Origin: Tetmemena sp. SeJ-2015
Lineage: Eukaryota; Ciliophora; Spirotrichea; Sporadotrichida; Oxytrichidae
Assembly (NCBI GenBank): GCA_027382625.1
Contig: JAJKFJ010022139.1
Location: 1-64,000, forward strand
DNA: 64,000 nt
Reading direction: 5' to 3'
The notes under the pieces were generated by a model. That model was not told the DNA's origin. It did no database searches and was given only the letters and a program-made list of their open reading frames with translations. The translations under genes were made by a program, and so were the position numbers. Below, piece by piece: positions 1-12,710 of this stretch (the stretch's first letter is position 1; the number at the start of each line of letters is the position of its first letter).

Positions 1-271
1 ATCATAGTTTGAATAAGCAGCCGCGGTATGTATATATTAATTTGGGCTTAAAAAATTTCCGGAATTAAATTGTAAATTTAATTCGATTAATTCAATTTTA
101 CATTTCATTCTGATTTCTACAATAATGCTTGAGTTGTTTAATTAAGTCTGATCTCTATAAAGAGGTTGGAACTTGATTATTCTTTTACATGCTCAATAAT
201 TCATCATTCATCATCATCATCAAACTTACTTCTCTCGAAGGCATGGAAGCTAAACAAGTTCCAATTCATTA

Positions 272-466
272 TCATAGATTTAGAGTAACACCAATAAGAG
301 CGCTCACAATTAGTCCCACCAGAACTAAAGCCCCAAGCAGGCCTTTCAAAGGTTTCAAAATAGTCAAATCGATGCTCAATTGTAGCACAAGAAGGGTTTT
401 GCTCATTTTAAACTCGAGCAGAACTCTTTCACTAAAGATGAAAACATGGCACTTAACTATCTTCAT
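272..466 (-). CDS. Possible short ORF with a hydrophobic C-terminal segment
   Basis: A 64-codon frame ends at TGA. The last 30 or so residues are strongly hydrophobic (LLGALVLVGLIVSALIG), like a tail-anchor membrane segment, and the preceding part is mixed. The frame stays open upstream without an obvious start, so it could be the last exon or segment of a larger gene. With only TGA as stop, a chance frame of this length is quite possible. Function unknown; low confidence. Confidence 0.25.
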   Translation of the reverse strand: MKIVKCHVFIFSERVLLEFKMSKTLLVLQLSIDLTILKPLKGLLGALVLVGLIVSALIGVTLNL

Positions 467-612
467 TCTTGTTAAATGTAAACAAAAGCCAGTTGTACAT
501 GCTAGCAGAAATGAATCGAAACTAGCAGCTCTCAGATATGTCCATAGATGAGAAGATCAAAATGAATAAACTCAATTTCAAGTTAAAATTTAATCACAGT
601 CTATTAAATTTC

Positions 613-882
613 ATGAAGACTAGACTGCCTGTGAAGAATAAGTAGCTTTTGAAAAGCCTGCACTATTTTAATAAAAATCTAATGAATTCTCAACTTTAGA
701 GTAAGACTGAAATTAATGGTGATGCAACCAAGGTTGAGAAAGCAGAGGAGTAGTAAGAGGATATGATCAAAGGCAAATCTTACAATAAAGCATATTAAAT
801 TTAGAAATAAATCACTCGAATTGCATTGATGAAAATGAAAGAAGTAAATTTTAAAAGGTAGTTTAAATATTTCTTTTCATGA
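613..882 (+). CDS. Small hypothetical protein, Lys/Gln-rich (89 aa)
   Basis: The frame runs from ATG to TGA and contains eight TAA/TAG codons read as Gln. It is hydrophilic and basic in the first half, with acidic KVEKAEEQQEDMIKG in the middle and a basic end. No domain is recognised. The Gln-codon richness resembles the real genes nearby, but the short length leaves chance open. It may be one segment of an interrupted gene. Confidence 0.3.
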
Positions 883-904
883 AGATCTATCAATTCTAAA
901 TAGT

Positions 905-1108
905 TCATAATGCATGCTTATTGCCTGCGAATTTACTCTGGGGATGGCCAGATATCTTGGCGCTCTACTGAAAATTAAGGAAATTATTGATCACAGGAGA
1001 GGCTGTGCTATTTTAAATGTTTGTAGTTTTTCCGACAGAAACCTCTGGTGAGCAGATAATGCCTCCTATCCTTTGGTTGTTCTTACTTTGCTGTCTCATC
1101 ATGAGCAT
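905..1108 (-). CDS. Small hypothetical protein or C-terminal gene segment (67 aa)
   Basis: The minus-strand frame starts at one of three clustered ATGs and ends at TGA. Composition is polar (Asn, Gln, Ser, Gly) with no recognised domain. The frame is open for a further 70 bases upstream, so this could be the 3' segment of a split gene. Confidence is low because only TGA terminates frames here. Confidence 0.27.
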
Positions 1109-1371
1109 ACTTTTATTTTAATGAGTGTTGTGTACCTCCGTTTACCTCCTTTAAAAACATAAGTTTTTTATGTTGACAGGATATTCCAAAAGCTATAATA
1201 ATTTTTCTTTAATTATAATATAAGAATAATTAAATTACTTTTTTAAATTTGATAGTTAAAAAAAGAGGCTTAGCATTTTTAGTTTAGAACAATTTGGAAA
1301 AATAATAAATCGATAAATTGTTGCTTCTTAACAAAAATAAAAATTTAAAGAAGTTAAATAAATAGCAATCT

Positions 1372-4300
1372 TCAGTTCTTGTAATTTTTTATTTCAAATT
1401 CTAAATGATTAATTTAATAAGTTGTTAAAGAAGTTTACAATACAAAAACTATATTTAGAATAGTTGAGACAACTTTAGTCTTGTGCTTATTAAATTGCCT
1501 CTCAGTCTTGGGAGTGGAAGTTCTATGCTAATCTAAAACTACGCTCTTATCAGGGTTGTTGAGTTTGAGTTTGGGCTTGAACGGTCCACTCACATCTATC
1601 GCCGATGAAATATACTGCTACTGAGACTGACTATAATATAATTAAATCCACATTAAACTATCATATTTGAGCAGATTCACATCATCACTCTCATTTCTCT
1701 CTAAAAGATCTTCCTCATCTTCGCTATTCTCATAATCTTCGCCCTCTATGTCTTCTTTTAAATAGCGATGTGTGGCTCTTCCCAGCACTTTATACTCTTC
1801 CTCTGAGTTCTATTCCTGGCTCTAATTAAGGTCTATCTTCTAAACTTTCGTCTTCTGGTTTAGCTTTCCAGTGCTCTTTGTGAAAGTTTGGTTCAATCTG
1901 TTATAAAAATATATGCTAGGCATAAATAAATAAAAATTATCGCTTGATATGTAGCTATTAATAACTCCTGAGCTCTCCTTAAATACTTAAGAAGACTGGA
2001 GGGAGGTGAATGGGTTGGTAGGGTTGAACAATTTCTTCTTTGAGTTTGTAGAACTCAGATCTATTCCAATATTCACGAGTGTGTGATTAACTTTGCCCTA
2101 GTTTGACTTGTTTTTACTAAGCAGCACGGAGGAATTGAGTGACTAATTGTGTAGGTTTCTGTTGACGCTAGTTTTATACAAAACACTCAGATCTAAATGC
2201 GATTGAGACTAAGTCAGGTGTAAGATAGAGGCATTCTAGTTTTTAGTGACCTTGATGTCTATTACTTGTGGGTTTTAAGCTAGTTTTTGCTGGGATATGG
2301 CTATTTAGAGAGCACTTTGAGTTTTTTAATCCTTGTTTACTTTCTTTATAGGTTGAGCTAATTTTAGTGCCAGTGATATTTTTTCTTCAGACTTCTATGG
2401 AGGTGGGGAAAACAGTCTGTTTGAAGACTTTTTGGCACTTTGTAACAGCTGTTTTTCTTTTTAAATATAAGCAGGAACATCAATTATCAGAGAAAAGATA
2501 AAATAAATTAATTCACTAAGTATTCGCTCAAAGTAAAAATATTCAATTAAATCGAAAAGAGGTAAACTTAAAGACATATTTCAAAAATAAAGTAAAATCT
2601 TTATAAAAATTAAACAATAAGTTAAATCATATAAAGGAAAGTATTTAAATTTTGACTTTGAATATTTTCCTATTAAGAAATTGGCAATATTAAATAATTG
2701 CTCTGCCTAAAGATTTCTCTCGTGATGTCAAGAAATTACTGTTCTAACTCTGTAACTTAGTTGCATAAAAGCTGCTGTTGGTTGAAAGTATCTTTTATTC
2801 TTACTGAAATTTAGAAGAGGGGAGCTTAGCTTAAAAATAAACATTCTACTTGAGATGAAAGTTGCGATGGAGTGGCTTTTAGAGCTTTCATAAGATTCTG
2901 CTAAACTTTCCTGCTTTTATTAAGCTATCCTTGGCTAGTAGTCATGCTTTGATCCTTGCTTACACCTTGAGAAGAAGTCTCGTGGTTGCTGATTTGTGAC
3001 TATTGAGTCATTCTTCTTGAGGTGAAAGTTTTAAGCTTATGAGAGAAGCTCGGAAGAAATCCCTTTTGTTCTTTAGGCTATTGGAAGTCTCTTTAGCTCT
3101 GCTGTTCAGTCTCAACAGGAAGTACAGTCTGCATAGAGTACTTGTCATACTCAAATCTGGGAGAAGTATGCTTAGAGGTAAAAGAGTTTAGACCCATTTG
3201 AGAGGTATAGTTGCTCGACTTGAACATAGACATGGGAGTGTTTTAGCGATAATCAATTAACTCTCCGTCTTACCCCTCTTGAAGTATGCATGAGGGATTA
3301 TCAATTACTATCTTTCTCACTTCATCAACCTCAGCATCAAACTCAGTTATGCTATCCTCAAGATCGTTGCATTAAGTGAGTGGCTAGCTTGATCTTTTGC
3401 CGTCTAGACCCTCATTCATAATATTGCTTGTCCTCTTTGCAAGTATCTGCTTTTGTGTTTAGATTGGAGTGATATGGGTCGAGGCAGAATTTTTCAACTG
3501 CTTATCAGTTCCTTTCCTATTCTGCTATACCTTCTTGAGCTAGGAAGATTGCTGCTGGTTTCTCAGTATTTCTGGCTTTATTAAGTCTAATGTTCTCTGG
3601 GTGAACAACTCAGTTGTTTATTGTTTCGTTCTAGTAAAAATAAATTAAGAATAAAAAGACAAAATTAAATTGGGTAAACAATATTTTTAACGATAAAGAG
3701 ACGATTGAATTCAAATTATCTTTTTAATTATTTATCATAAAGTTTTTATTAATTTAGTAGTTGATTTTTATCTTTAGACTTCGAAGGCATATGCATTAGA
3801 CTTTTGACTTTATCTATCCATATTGATAGAAACATTTCCAGCGCTTATTTGCTTTGAGGAACTATTCATATCATTTATCTTGAATCCTTTAGACTAGGTC
3901 TATTGCTTCAGTGTCGTACTATATTTAGTGTCCTATTAGTTCATGAAATTTTTCTGACTTTATCTAGAGGTCATTGAATTCACTGGTATAGCAGCTGAAA
4001 AGAAATTATTGTCATTCTTTTTACCACTTCTCATTTAGAATGTCTTATCTCCAATAAAGTCATGCCGCTATTTCTTATTGCTCTTAGGCGATAAAAGCAC
4101 TTAATTTTCAATTTTAGGTCTAAAGTTCTTTAACTTATGGGCCAAAGCACTCTTCAATAAAGTTTCCTGCTTAAAAGCATATACAGATTTGCTGTTATTT
4201 ATGATACTTGGCCTTTTAGACTGAGGCGCTTAAGTCTTGAAAGCCTGCAAGAAGCTTTCTTGATCTCCTCCACTATAAAAAAAATAAACTTGTACTTCCC

Positions 4301-6981
4301 TTTTAGGTATCAAGAAGTTGAACTTAGCTCAGTTTAGCAGTCACTGGCGTTTAATTTTATCTGCCTGAGCTCTGACTCAACAGTCTTTTTAAGTTCTTAT
4401 TTTCTTTGAGGGATGCTTTTGGTAAATTCTAGAGAGGATTCTGAATTTGATCTGCCTGAGATTTAACATAGTTGATAACATTGTTTCTTGACTTTTACGG
4501 GATCTCAATCTTTCCATTTGTCTCCATGAGCCTTTGACTTTCAATTGATGGTCTAGCTGAGAACAGTCGTTTCAAATTTGAAACCTCCAAGTCTGGGGTT
4601 TCTAGCTTTGGCTACCGCATAGTGTTGGTCTTGAAATATAAATCCTACTGAGTCTAAAGATTTTCTCTTCTGTAATTTTGCATTTCCTGGATCTAGGATT
4701 TCACAGTTTGTGGAGTTTAGTGATACTTTAGCACCTTTTTGTCTTTAAATATGTGAAAATATTTATCAAGCATTCCATATTTTAATTAGGTTTAGCTGTG
4801 TGCTTGTGTCTAGAGATGCTTCTTTGAGAATAAATTTTCTCTTTAGAGTCTTTTCTAAGGCCTTGATTGCTACTCTCTTCTAACTTACTAGAGTTCTTAT
4901 TTACACCCAGTCTCAACTGATCTTAGGCACCTTTCATTTTTTAACTGAAATTGGAGGGCTGGTTAACTTCTCTATAGGTTTCTATGAAGTTAGAGATCAA
5001 ATTAAAACACAAAATGAAGCGATAAAATTGTGGTCACTGCTTTCGTGCTTTAGGTTTTAAGAAATTTGATTCTTGATAGATATGAGAGTGAGTCTAGGCT
5101 CATCCTTGCTTTCCTATTTAATAGGAGTTAGGTCCTCGTCTTGATAGGGAAGTATTTTCAAATTTAAGTTACCTCCTTAGTACTTTGGAGCTAAAGGCAT
5201 TCCATAATGGTTTTAAAAGCTCTCCTTCTCTTGATTTTAATAAGGATTCTATTCTTGAGTTTAGAAAGGCTACTGATCTTGCAGTAGTTAATTATTCTTT
5301 TAGGCCATTCCTCCCTTGTTGAATGAAACGAATAAGTTAGACTCTCTTCTTCGCTCCGAAACAATTAAAAATATTCTTAAACAATTCCATAAGCTTTCTC
5401 TGCATAGTTAAACATGTTTTGAGATTGTTAAATTATAGAAGATAAAATTAAAGTTTTTTGGAGACGACCTTCGAATCTTTATCCTCCGGTTGCTGAATTA
5501 TGAAATGCTTTATGTTAGAAGTTCTCTTCTTACTTTGCATGCCCTGTCTATCAATTTGAAGATTTTGACTATTGGTACTTTGCATGTTCTTCTTATGATT
5601 TTGAGGGAACAAATTGATGGTTCTTTTGTTTTACTCTTTCAAGTTATGAGCTGCTGAAGATTGATTGTACTCGCCTGCGTTCTTGTTCCAGTTGAAATCT
5701 CTCTCTATCATTTATTGTATGTCTATCTTGTTTCTCCTTCTTGCGGGGGAGAAGTCATCTGACTGGAGAGTTAGCACTGGATCAAAAGCTTCCAAATAGT
5801 CATGATGAAGTAAGTCTCCTCCACGTCGCTCATCTTGAGTTTCGAAATAGTTTTCTGTATCGAATTCCTAGTCGCCCCTAAAAGGTGGTTGCTTGGTAGA
5901 GGGATTGGCTTAGTTGTTATTTAAATTTAGCTTTATTTCATCAAGATGGTGATCATCAGTTTGAGAATGAGAATCCCCATCATCACTCTTGCTATCCAAA
6001 GATCTGAGAGAGGAATCTTCTTCGAATTTCAAATGGTTATTCTATAAAAGTTAATGAATCACTATTGCTAAAGTCTTTTATACTAAGAAATAAACTTTAT
6101 AATATTTTCCTCCTAGATTTTTTCTAAAAGAGACATTGTTTTAATATTGCTTTGGCCTTAGAATCTGAGAGCAGATTTAAAATAAATTTGTCCCACCCTC
6201 TTGAGTTTTATTCATTTGTGTACTTATGCTCAATCTGGTTGTTTTTATTATATTCTAATAATGCTAATAGAGCTTTCTTTTCATGCACTTCCATCATCTA
6301 CTCTAAATTGCTCTTGATTCCATCTACGTGCTCTGTCAATATGGATTACTGGAAACTGCATTCGAAGTTTGTGTTCTACTGAACATCTCTAATTTCACTC
6401 TGATCCACTAATTAAACCTGAATGGAATCTATTCTCTGTCTCTATCTCTGCTATTGGCTCTGATTGTTAGAGTTTTAAGGACTGAAGTTGTCAATGTCGT
6501 TGTTTATTTAGAATTAAGGCAAGTCCTTTAGAGTCTACTTTCGGTAAATAAAGTCCTTGAAAGTGGGAGTGCCAATTCTTTTGAGTCCAAAAGCAGAACT
6601 CCCTCGCAGCATCATCCCTATTTTATCTATCGAGGTGTTTGGATCTATTGATTACTTTTGGACCTGCGCACTGAAATTTTCCTCTACGCCTTAAAAGCCA
6701 ATTTCTTCTATCTGATGAATATTTTTGGCAGTCTGTATTTCTCTAATGGCAAGATGTAATTTGCTCTAACTTGGGTTAATCTGAGGACCCATAGAGACTA
6801 CAGTATCCAAACGCTCACAGTCTTCGTTTAGCTCTCTGGAGTGTGATCTTGCTCTTTTGTATTTGCCAGTATTGACTTAGGTTCTTGCTTTGTACAGAAT
6901 ATCCTCCTCTTCATCGGGGTTTATATTGATCTTCATTTTAGTGTACTCTTTCTCAAAATTGCTTTGATGAATATATCTCAT
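1372..6981 (-). CDS. Very large Gln/Ser/Asn-rich protein of unknown function, interrupted by IESs
   Basis: A minus-strand coding region starts at an ATG (MRYIHQSNFEKEY) and runs for most of 5.6 kb with dozens of TAA/TAG Gln codons. Two frame jumps are resolved by pointer pairs: AATA at 6063-6066/6038-6041 and AGT at 4294-4296/4272-4274 (plus-strand TATT and ACT). A likely GT..AG intron lies near 3640-3710. The product is low-complexity, with acidic stretches (for example SDDGDSHSQTDDHH and EGEDYENSEDEEDLL) and no recognised domain. A frame shift near 5130-5300 is unresolved. The last part (1372-2577) is an uninterrupted 401-aa frame with its own ATG, so it could be a separate gene; the AT-rich 2490-2700 stretch between the two parts looks like an intron or IES. 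No homologue recognised. Confidence 0.55.
4272..4296. other. Short IES, pointer ACT (plus strand)
   Basis: Direct repeats ACT at 4272-4274 and 4294-4296 bound a T/A-rich insert. Removing 22 nt restores the minus-strand frame (TQKGS to GGDQESF). Removing it as a GT..AG intron (23 nt) would break the frame, which favours IES excision. Confidence 0.65.
6038..6066. other. Short IES, pointer TATT (plus strand)
   Basis: The direct repeat TATT at 6038-6041 and 6063-6066 flanks an AT-rich insert with no splice sites. Removing 25 nt joins two open minus-strand frames of the large Gln-rich gene (...KDFS to NNHLKFEEDSS). Confidence 0.6.
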
Positions 6982-6984
6982 AAT

Positions 6985-7200
6985 TTACTGCGAATAAATT
7001 AATTTAAAAATAAAATGGACTAAATCAGATTAATAAAAACATATTTTCCCTTCTAAAGAATTTAACTTTATTTCACTTAAATGTGACTCAAACGGCATCT
7101 TTAATCCTTAATTAGTTCGGTTAGCTATTATTTTTTTTATGCATTTTTATATAATTTTATCTTTAAATAATTTGATCCAAAAAGCTTCACTTGACCATTT
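6985..7200. other. AT-rich intergenic stretch
   Basis: No gene seen. The stretch separates the start of the large Gln-rich gene from the end of the kinase C-lobe segment. Both lie on the minus strand, so it should hold the promoter of the former in the processed chromosome. Confidence 0.4.
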
Positions 7201-7201
7201 A

Positions 7202-7848
<647 letters not shown>

Positions 7849-7849
7849 T

Positions 7850-9707
7850 TCATTATAAGGAGAGTAGTTTTTATATTATCTCCTACTTAGCATTTTCAGC
7901 ACCAATTAAATTCTCTAGTTTGGCAGCCTCTAATCTGGCTTTCTCATTTTCAGCTTCTTGCATAGTTCTCTGTGCTCCTTGTGTTCTATCTTTGTAATAC
8001 TTGTAAAGAATCTTTCTGATGTCTGGAGTTAAGGATACTTCTTGCAAGTCACCTGGGTTTGGAACTTGTCCCAAAGTATAAGGTCCATACTCTGTCCTAA
8101 TGAGTCTATTAACTCTAAGACTGAACTTTCTCATCACTCTTCTGATTTCATTATTTTTGCCTGAGTGAAGTTTCATACTCAGCCAAGTGTTAGTAGACTG
8201 TCTTTTTTAAACCTCGCACTAAACAAAGAAAATCATATGACTTTAGAATTTCTTACGATGTAGGGTCCATAAAGCTGACCACCCATGACTACTCCCTTTC
8301 TGATCTTCATTAATTTATCCTCGTTGAACATTCTTCCAAATACTCTCACTTTATAACTCTACAGGTGGAATGAAAACATCTTAAGCGAATTCTTACTCTC
8401 TCGACTTAATGTAAAGGCAGTTCTAAGGCTCTGGCGAGCTCGCCATCATTTAGAAAAAATAAAAATTTGTAATGATGAGCAATCCTTCAGATAGATAATC
8501 TAATCTTCCCTATTTTATCATGAATAACTTTTGAAAAAGCTTACAACACTTATCACATGAGGGATAGTGAGACCTTTGTTATACAAATACTAAAAGACTG
8601 TAGGTCTTCCATGAGTGTCTGCATGAGTTGTAACCCATCCTTAAGGTTTATGGAACAGCCAAATTCTTGTGTTTTCTTTTACAGGTGTATATATTCCAGT
8701 CTTAGCTGATATTTATAGAAGATTTTGATTGTTAACTTGCATGTTATGATCAATTATTTTTCCATCAACTTTCACCATTCCTTGCTCTATTATATGAAAT
8801 ATTTATTTTGTTATTTAATTAGCTTTTCAGCTTATCTTCTGCTACAAACTCCCATTCTTGCTAGTCTTTTAGAAACACGCTCACTATCATTGAAATCATC
8901 TATCTTAGATACATTTATGAACTCACTCAACGGAGCCTCGTTTTTCTTATTTATCGTTTTTACTTTTTGTATTTATTTTTCAGCAGCGTGAGCTCTTACA
9001 AAGTCCTCATTAAACCTGTCGAAAGTCTATAATCTTCTTTCATGTTCAGCTAATTCTAATTTTCTAGCAACTGGAGCATTTAATTGTTTCATCTTCTTTC
9101 TTTCCTCATTTGTCATCTTTTTCTAGAATGTCTCTTTAGTTTCCCTGGCTTTCAGCTCCATTTATTTTGCTTACTTCTCCTCGTTTTCTCTCTCCCTTTT
9201 AATAATTGGGTTCTCTTGCTCAAAGTCTTTGGAGGTGAATTCCTTGAACATCTGTTCATTTTTGAGGTAATCTGGTGCTTTCTATCTCATTTTTATAGTC
9301 TCAGTGTTATCTTTTTCGTTTTGAATGGAGTATTTTGACTGCTTTGCATCAACTATCTCAAGCTTGCCCTTCTTTTCAACTTTAATTTCATGCTTTGAAA
9401 GCTTCTCTTTGACTTCTTATATCTTAAATTACTAGACCTTTTGATTGCTCTTGATAAGCATGTTGATATTCTTTGGATTATCGGATTTTACTTCTGCTAA
9501 GCGATCAGACCTCTAGTATTTTGAATTATCTCTAGTTTAAGACTTATTTTAACTGCTTTCAGTTGCTTAATAGCCTTATGATTCTTTTCTATTGGTGAGT
9601 TTATGTGCATGCCTGGCTGATCTTCCAAAAGCCTACGCCTGTCTATAAATCAACTCTCTTCCATTAGAGAGTCTTAGAAGCTAAGTTAGTGGTATTAATT
9701 TAATCAT
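7850..9707 (-). CDS. RsuA/RluB-family pseudouridine synthase, probably organellar
   Basis: Predicted to isomerise uridine to pseudouridine in rRNA. The N-terminus from the chosen ATG (MIKLIPLTQLLRLSNGREL) is basic, lacks acidic residues early on and resembles a mitochondrial targeting peptide. A long charged, Lys/Glu-rich extension follows, then an S4 RNA-binding motif (RVSKRLARMGVCSRRQAEK) and the catalytic region WLFHKPQGWVTT...GRLDYLSEGL with the catalytic Asp. The C-terminal motif is GKNNEIRRVMRK. Introns: about 35 nt before GRLDYLSEG, 38 nt before the segment ending STNTWLS, and one inside the NDGELARAL-GRMF part. A 17-nt pointer-flanked insert sits after LLIITN. A further AT-rich interruption near 8780-8810, inside the S4 motif, is not precisely resolved. 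Ends at TGA. The family and active site are clear; the compartment is inferred. Confidence 0.85.
8448..8468. other. Very short IES, pointer ATTT (plus strand)
   Basis: ATTT at 8448-8451 and 8465-8468 bounds a 17-nt unit with no GT..AG ends. Its removal joins LLIITN to NDGELARALEL in the pseudouridine synthase, where the family is continuous. Confidence 0.6.
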
Positions 9708-9786
9708 TTCTAATTCATTACAAGAAAGCACGCTTTGAATTTATAGATAGAATCTTGATTTTAAAGAGGAATTAATCTTGATACAT

Positions 9787-10562
9787 TCAGCGATCTTAAT
9801 TCACTTTACTGCTCTTAGAATCAACTTGCCTTGGAAAATCTAAATTATTATACTCCTCCTATTTGATCCCACTTATCTGCATCTTTTAAAAGGAGTCGTT
9901 ATACAATCCTCCTGCATGATGAATAACCTCATCTGCTGGTCTAATTGAGTCTACTAAGTGACCCTCCTCAGGTTGTTTAAGCTCTCCATCCTAGTTATAA
10001 TCTTCAGGCTTGATATTGTAAATTCCTTCTTCTATTTAGCGAATAAGTCTGCTCTTTCTTGGCTGCTGTTGGAAATCTGGGTCTACCATCACGAAGTCAT
10101 TTTCAACCATCTTAAACTTTTCCAACTGAGCGAGTCTTTCCTTCCTCTCCTCGATGTACTTAGTGCCATTCAAAAAGTTGTCTTATATCCAATACTAAGA
10201 AGAAAAATAAGAGAAGGAAGGATTAATTACCTGGATGGAGTTCAAAGTTAAAGGTAGAATCATCATTACGAAAACGAGTTCTAGTTAAGGATTGTCTTTG
10301 AAGTCCGTGAGAGCATATTCACCTATCAACTCTAACTGATCAGAGTAGTAAAGCTAAAATCCAAAGAGGATGATCTTAACTAAGACCACAATGATGCACC
10401 AAACAGTGAGTTGCACCACCCATATTCTGTAGTCAATATATTCATCTGTCTATGGATCGTTCTCATTAAAGTATACCCCACTTTTTAAAACCTAAAGGTT
10501 TAGCTTCATGGAATCAAACCTACCTCTATCTAGTTCTTATTCGCGATGTAGTCAATAACTTT
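9787..10562 (-). CDS. STIMATE: STIMATE/TMEM110-like membrane protein, 3' segment of a split gene
   Basis: Encodes the C-terminal half of a STIMATE (TMEM110) family multi-pass ER membrane protein, in animals a regulator of ER-plasma membrane contacts and store-operated calcium entry. Seen here: VLKSGVYF, a membrane span around VQLTVWCIIVVLVKIILFG, a second span LELVFVMMILPLTLNSIQ, then YWIQDNFLNGT and a long acidic, Gln-rich cytosolic tail ending at TGA. Introns of 32 nt and 36 nt (GT..AG) are spliced to keep the frame. The 5' border is the 11-bp pointer AAAGTTATTGA (10552-10562, complement), which recurs at 18718-18728 at the end of the N-terminal half. Joining at that repeat gives ...FHKVIDYIANKNQIE... 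in frame. Sequence beyond 10562 no longer fits the family. Confidence 0.88.
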
Positions 10563-10735
10563 TATATTTGAATACTTTCGTTTGACTTAGAAGGAATCTA
10601 ATCGGATAAAGAGGTACGAGAGTGAGAAGAATTAATTCTATAGCCCATCTCTATACATTGAATACTATTTTGCGCATGGTTATAAGCACCTGGCCGAACA
10701 CCATAGCTGTCCTTCCGGAGCTCATAGTCCTTGTC

Positions 10736-11092
10736 TCAGTGTTCAGAATATTGCATGAGCATTTCTCCACAGCCGAGAGTCTCCCTGGTCTTACGCTGCT
10801 TCCTAATCTCAGTGAGATCCGAAGCTAGCTACAGTTTGCGGGGAGGTTATTCCAGTTCCAGCGAGTTGATGCCAGGGGAGCGTCTCACACCCACCCATTG
10901 GAGTGCGCCTCGAACGGCCAAGTCTAGGTCGCTCATTTGACCTTTCGAGCATATTGTTGCTAACTTCTCAATCGATTCCCACAACTTGGGCAGAGCAGAA
11001 AAGCACCTGTCTCCCCGCCTCAATCGGATGACCTTCATGTGCCAGATCGCCGGTCCAGTCACCCCCTCTGATGAAGTCATATGTCCTTGCAA
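10736..11092 (-). CDS. Hypothetical ORF in the GC-rich island (118 aa)
   Basis: A minus-strand frame from ATG (MQGHMTSSEGVTG) to TGA includes in-frame TAA and TAG read as Gln. It is basic and polar, without a recognised domain. Its position just upstream of and divergent from the transposase would suit an accessory transposon gene, but with one stop codon and GC-rich DNA a chance frame of this size is not rare. Confidence 0.28.
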
Positions 11093-11166
11093 AATCGCCT
11101 ACTGAGAAGTATCTAGTCGCGCGTAGCATGCGTACCAAGTTCTAACTGGTGAAGCAAGGGTGTTGA

Positions 11167-11821
11167 TTCACTCAGTCCGCTGAGCCCAGGCTCGCATATG
11201 CAGGAGGAAATACGTGGGACACAGCCTTGCGTGTACTAGGAAGATGTCGTCTAGGGAGCGAGAAGGCGTACATCGTCTACCTCGACGAAACGATATTCAA
11301 GCCGTACCACGCCACCATCAGGTCCTGGGCCAAGCCCTTACCAAAACTAAGTGCTACTCAAGGAGGGGGTTAAGCTCGACACCATGGCTGCTCTGGTCAT
11401 GATAAGCTCGCACGCAGGCTTGGAGGGCTTCGCCCTTCGCGAGATGTCGATCACCATAGAGATCCTCGCACGCGAGCTGCGGCTGCTGCGGCTGCGCCAT
11501 CCACGGGAAAGGCTATAGGTCTTCCTAGACAACCTCAGAGCCCATCACTCTCGCTCGGTCGCCGAGGCTTGCTATGAGTCAGGCATAGAGCTCATCTTCA
11601 ACGCTCCGTACTCCTCGTGCTTCAACCCCATCGAGGAGGTGTTTAGCAGAGTGAAAGGCCACTACAAGCGGGCACTCGCGCGAGAGGACTTCCGGGTGAG
11701 CCAGGCCTAGCACGTCGACATCATAGCTGGCGCTATTCGCTCGATAGAGCAGCAGGACTGCCAGCGCACCATAGCACGTGGCCTCAGGAGAATGGAAGAC
11801 AGAGTCAGAGAGTTGGAGTGA
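11167..11821 (+). pseudogene. Tc1/IS630-family DD34E transposase (one frameshift)
   Basis: Encodes the catalytic part of a DDE transposase. Seen: YIVYLDETIF with the first Asp, VFLDNLRAHH with the second Asp, and SSCFNPIEEVFSRVK with the Glu. There are 34 residues between the second Asp and the Glu, the DD34E spacing of Tc1/mariner-IS630 elements, the class that includes the TBE and Tec elements of ciliate germlines. Several in-frame TAG codons are read as Gln and the frame ends at TGA, so it is in host code. A single-base shift lies in a run of five G at 11365-11369, either decay or an assembly error. The N-terminal DNA-binding part is not evident upstream. Confidence 0.8.
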
Positions 11822-11870
11822 TTAAGATTAATTTTAAAGCAACTTAAGCTTAAGTACCCTATTTAAAACC

Positions 11871-12212
11871 TCAAGCCAGCATCCTCTTGGCGGGAGGGGA
11901 CCTCAGCAATCCCATCTCAACGTCAAGCGGCTTCAGCCCACCGATTGCGCTCCCGCCCATGAGGCTGTCTTCCCAGGCTCCCTCGTAGGCACAGCTGATC
12001 TCAAAACGCTTGCGCTCCTTCTACTGACGCTTCCCAGTAGAGGTCACCTTCAACAATGCCAGGGCTCTGCCCTTCTTTTCTAAAGCATAATCTGAGGGGC
12101 CTGGAATTCTTACTCGAGTAGTAGGGTTGCGCCTCAAGGCTTCCGGAGGTACATTCTGGGCTAAACCTCGATTGTTTTGTCTAGCTTCTCCTCCTCGAGT
12201 CTGCCCAGACAT
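11871..12212 (-). CDS. Hypothetical ORF in the GC-rich island (113 aa)
   Basis: The frame runs ATG to TGA, opening MSGQTRGGEARQNNRGLAQ, with a basic RVRIPGPSDYALEKKGRAL middle and one in-frame TAG. It is convergent with the transposase, 50 bases from its stop, like the tail-to-tail gene order of ciliate TBE transposons. No domain is recognised; it may be part of a transposon accessory protein. Confidence 0.35.
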
Positions 12213-12302
12213 TCTGAGTCATGTTTGACCTGTGCGTGAACGAGCTTTCTATAGAAGTCCCCCCGAGAGTGTCCGAGGTTTGGATAAGCTGTAGCTGTCC
12301 GC

Positions 12303-12701
12303 TCAGGCAGCTCGCCCCATTGTCTCGTTAGTAGTTGACGGTAGCTGGTAGCAGCTCCTGACCCCCGCCCCACTCATCTCGAAGATGCTCGCCCGGAGAA
12401 GCTCAGAGGTATGTTGGAACGTTGTACTGAGGTATGAGCTCGGCACGTCCTCATCAGGAGGCGTCGTCTACCCCAAACTCATGAGAGGATCATCCCTAGA
12501 AGCGAGGCTTGGTCCGCTTCTTGGACGGGAGGTGATTGCCTAGCTGTAGCAGGTAAGCTAGTATTTGAATGCATTTACTTGGAACTTGAGGTAGGGTAGA
12601 GGTCCCCCTTTGGAGCGAACTTCGATTCCAGCCTGCTTGGCGCGACGATTGTGAGTCTGTGTTGATGATCGTGTTGAGCCCTCTGGTTTGAAGTTCATCA
12701 T
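12303..12701 (-). CDS. Hypothetical ORF in the GC-rich island (132 aa)
   Basis: A Ser/Thr-rich polar frame from a double ATG (MMNFKPEGSTRSSTQ) to TGA contains in-frame TAG codons. It lies in the same frame as the next ORF upstream (12711-13094), separated by one TGA, so the two may have been one protein. No domain recognised. Confidence 0.3.
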
Positions 12702-12710
12702 GACTGTAGT

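Noticed and set aside
189..551. Plus-strand ORF of 120 codons
   Set aside because: Antisense to a frame with a clear hydrophobic segment, His/Ile runs at its start come from a simple tca repeat, and it ends at a TGA with no coding signature.
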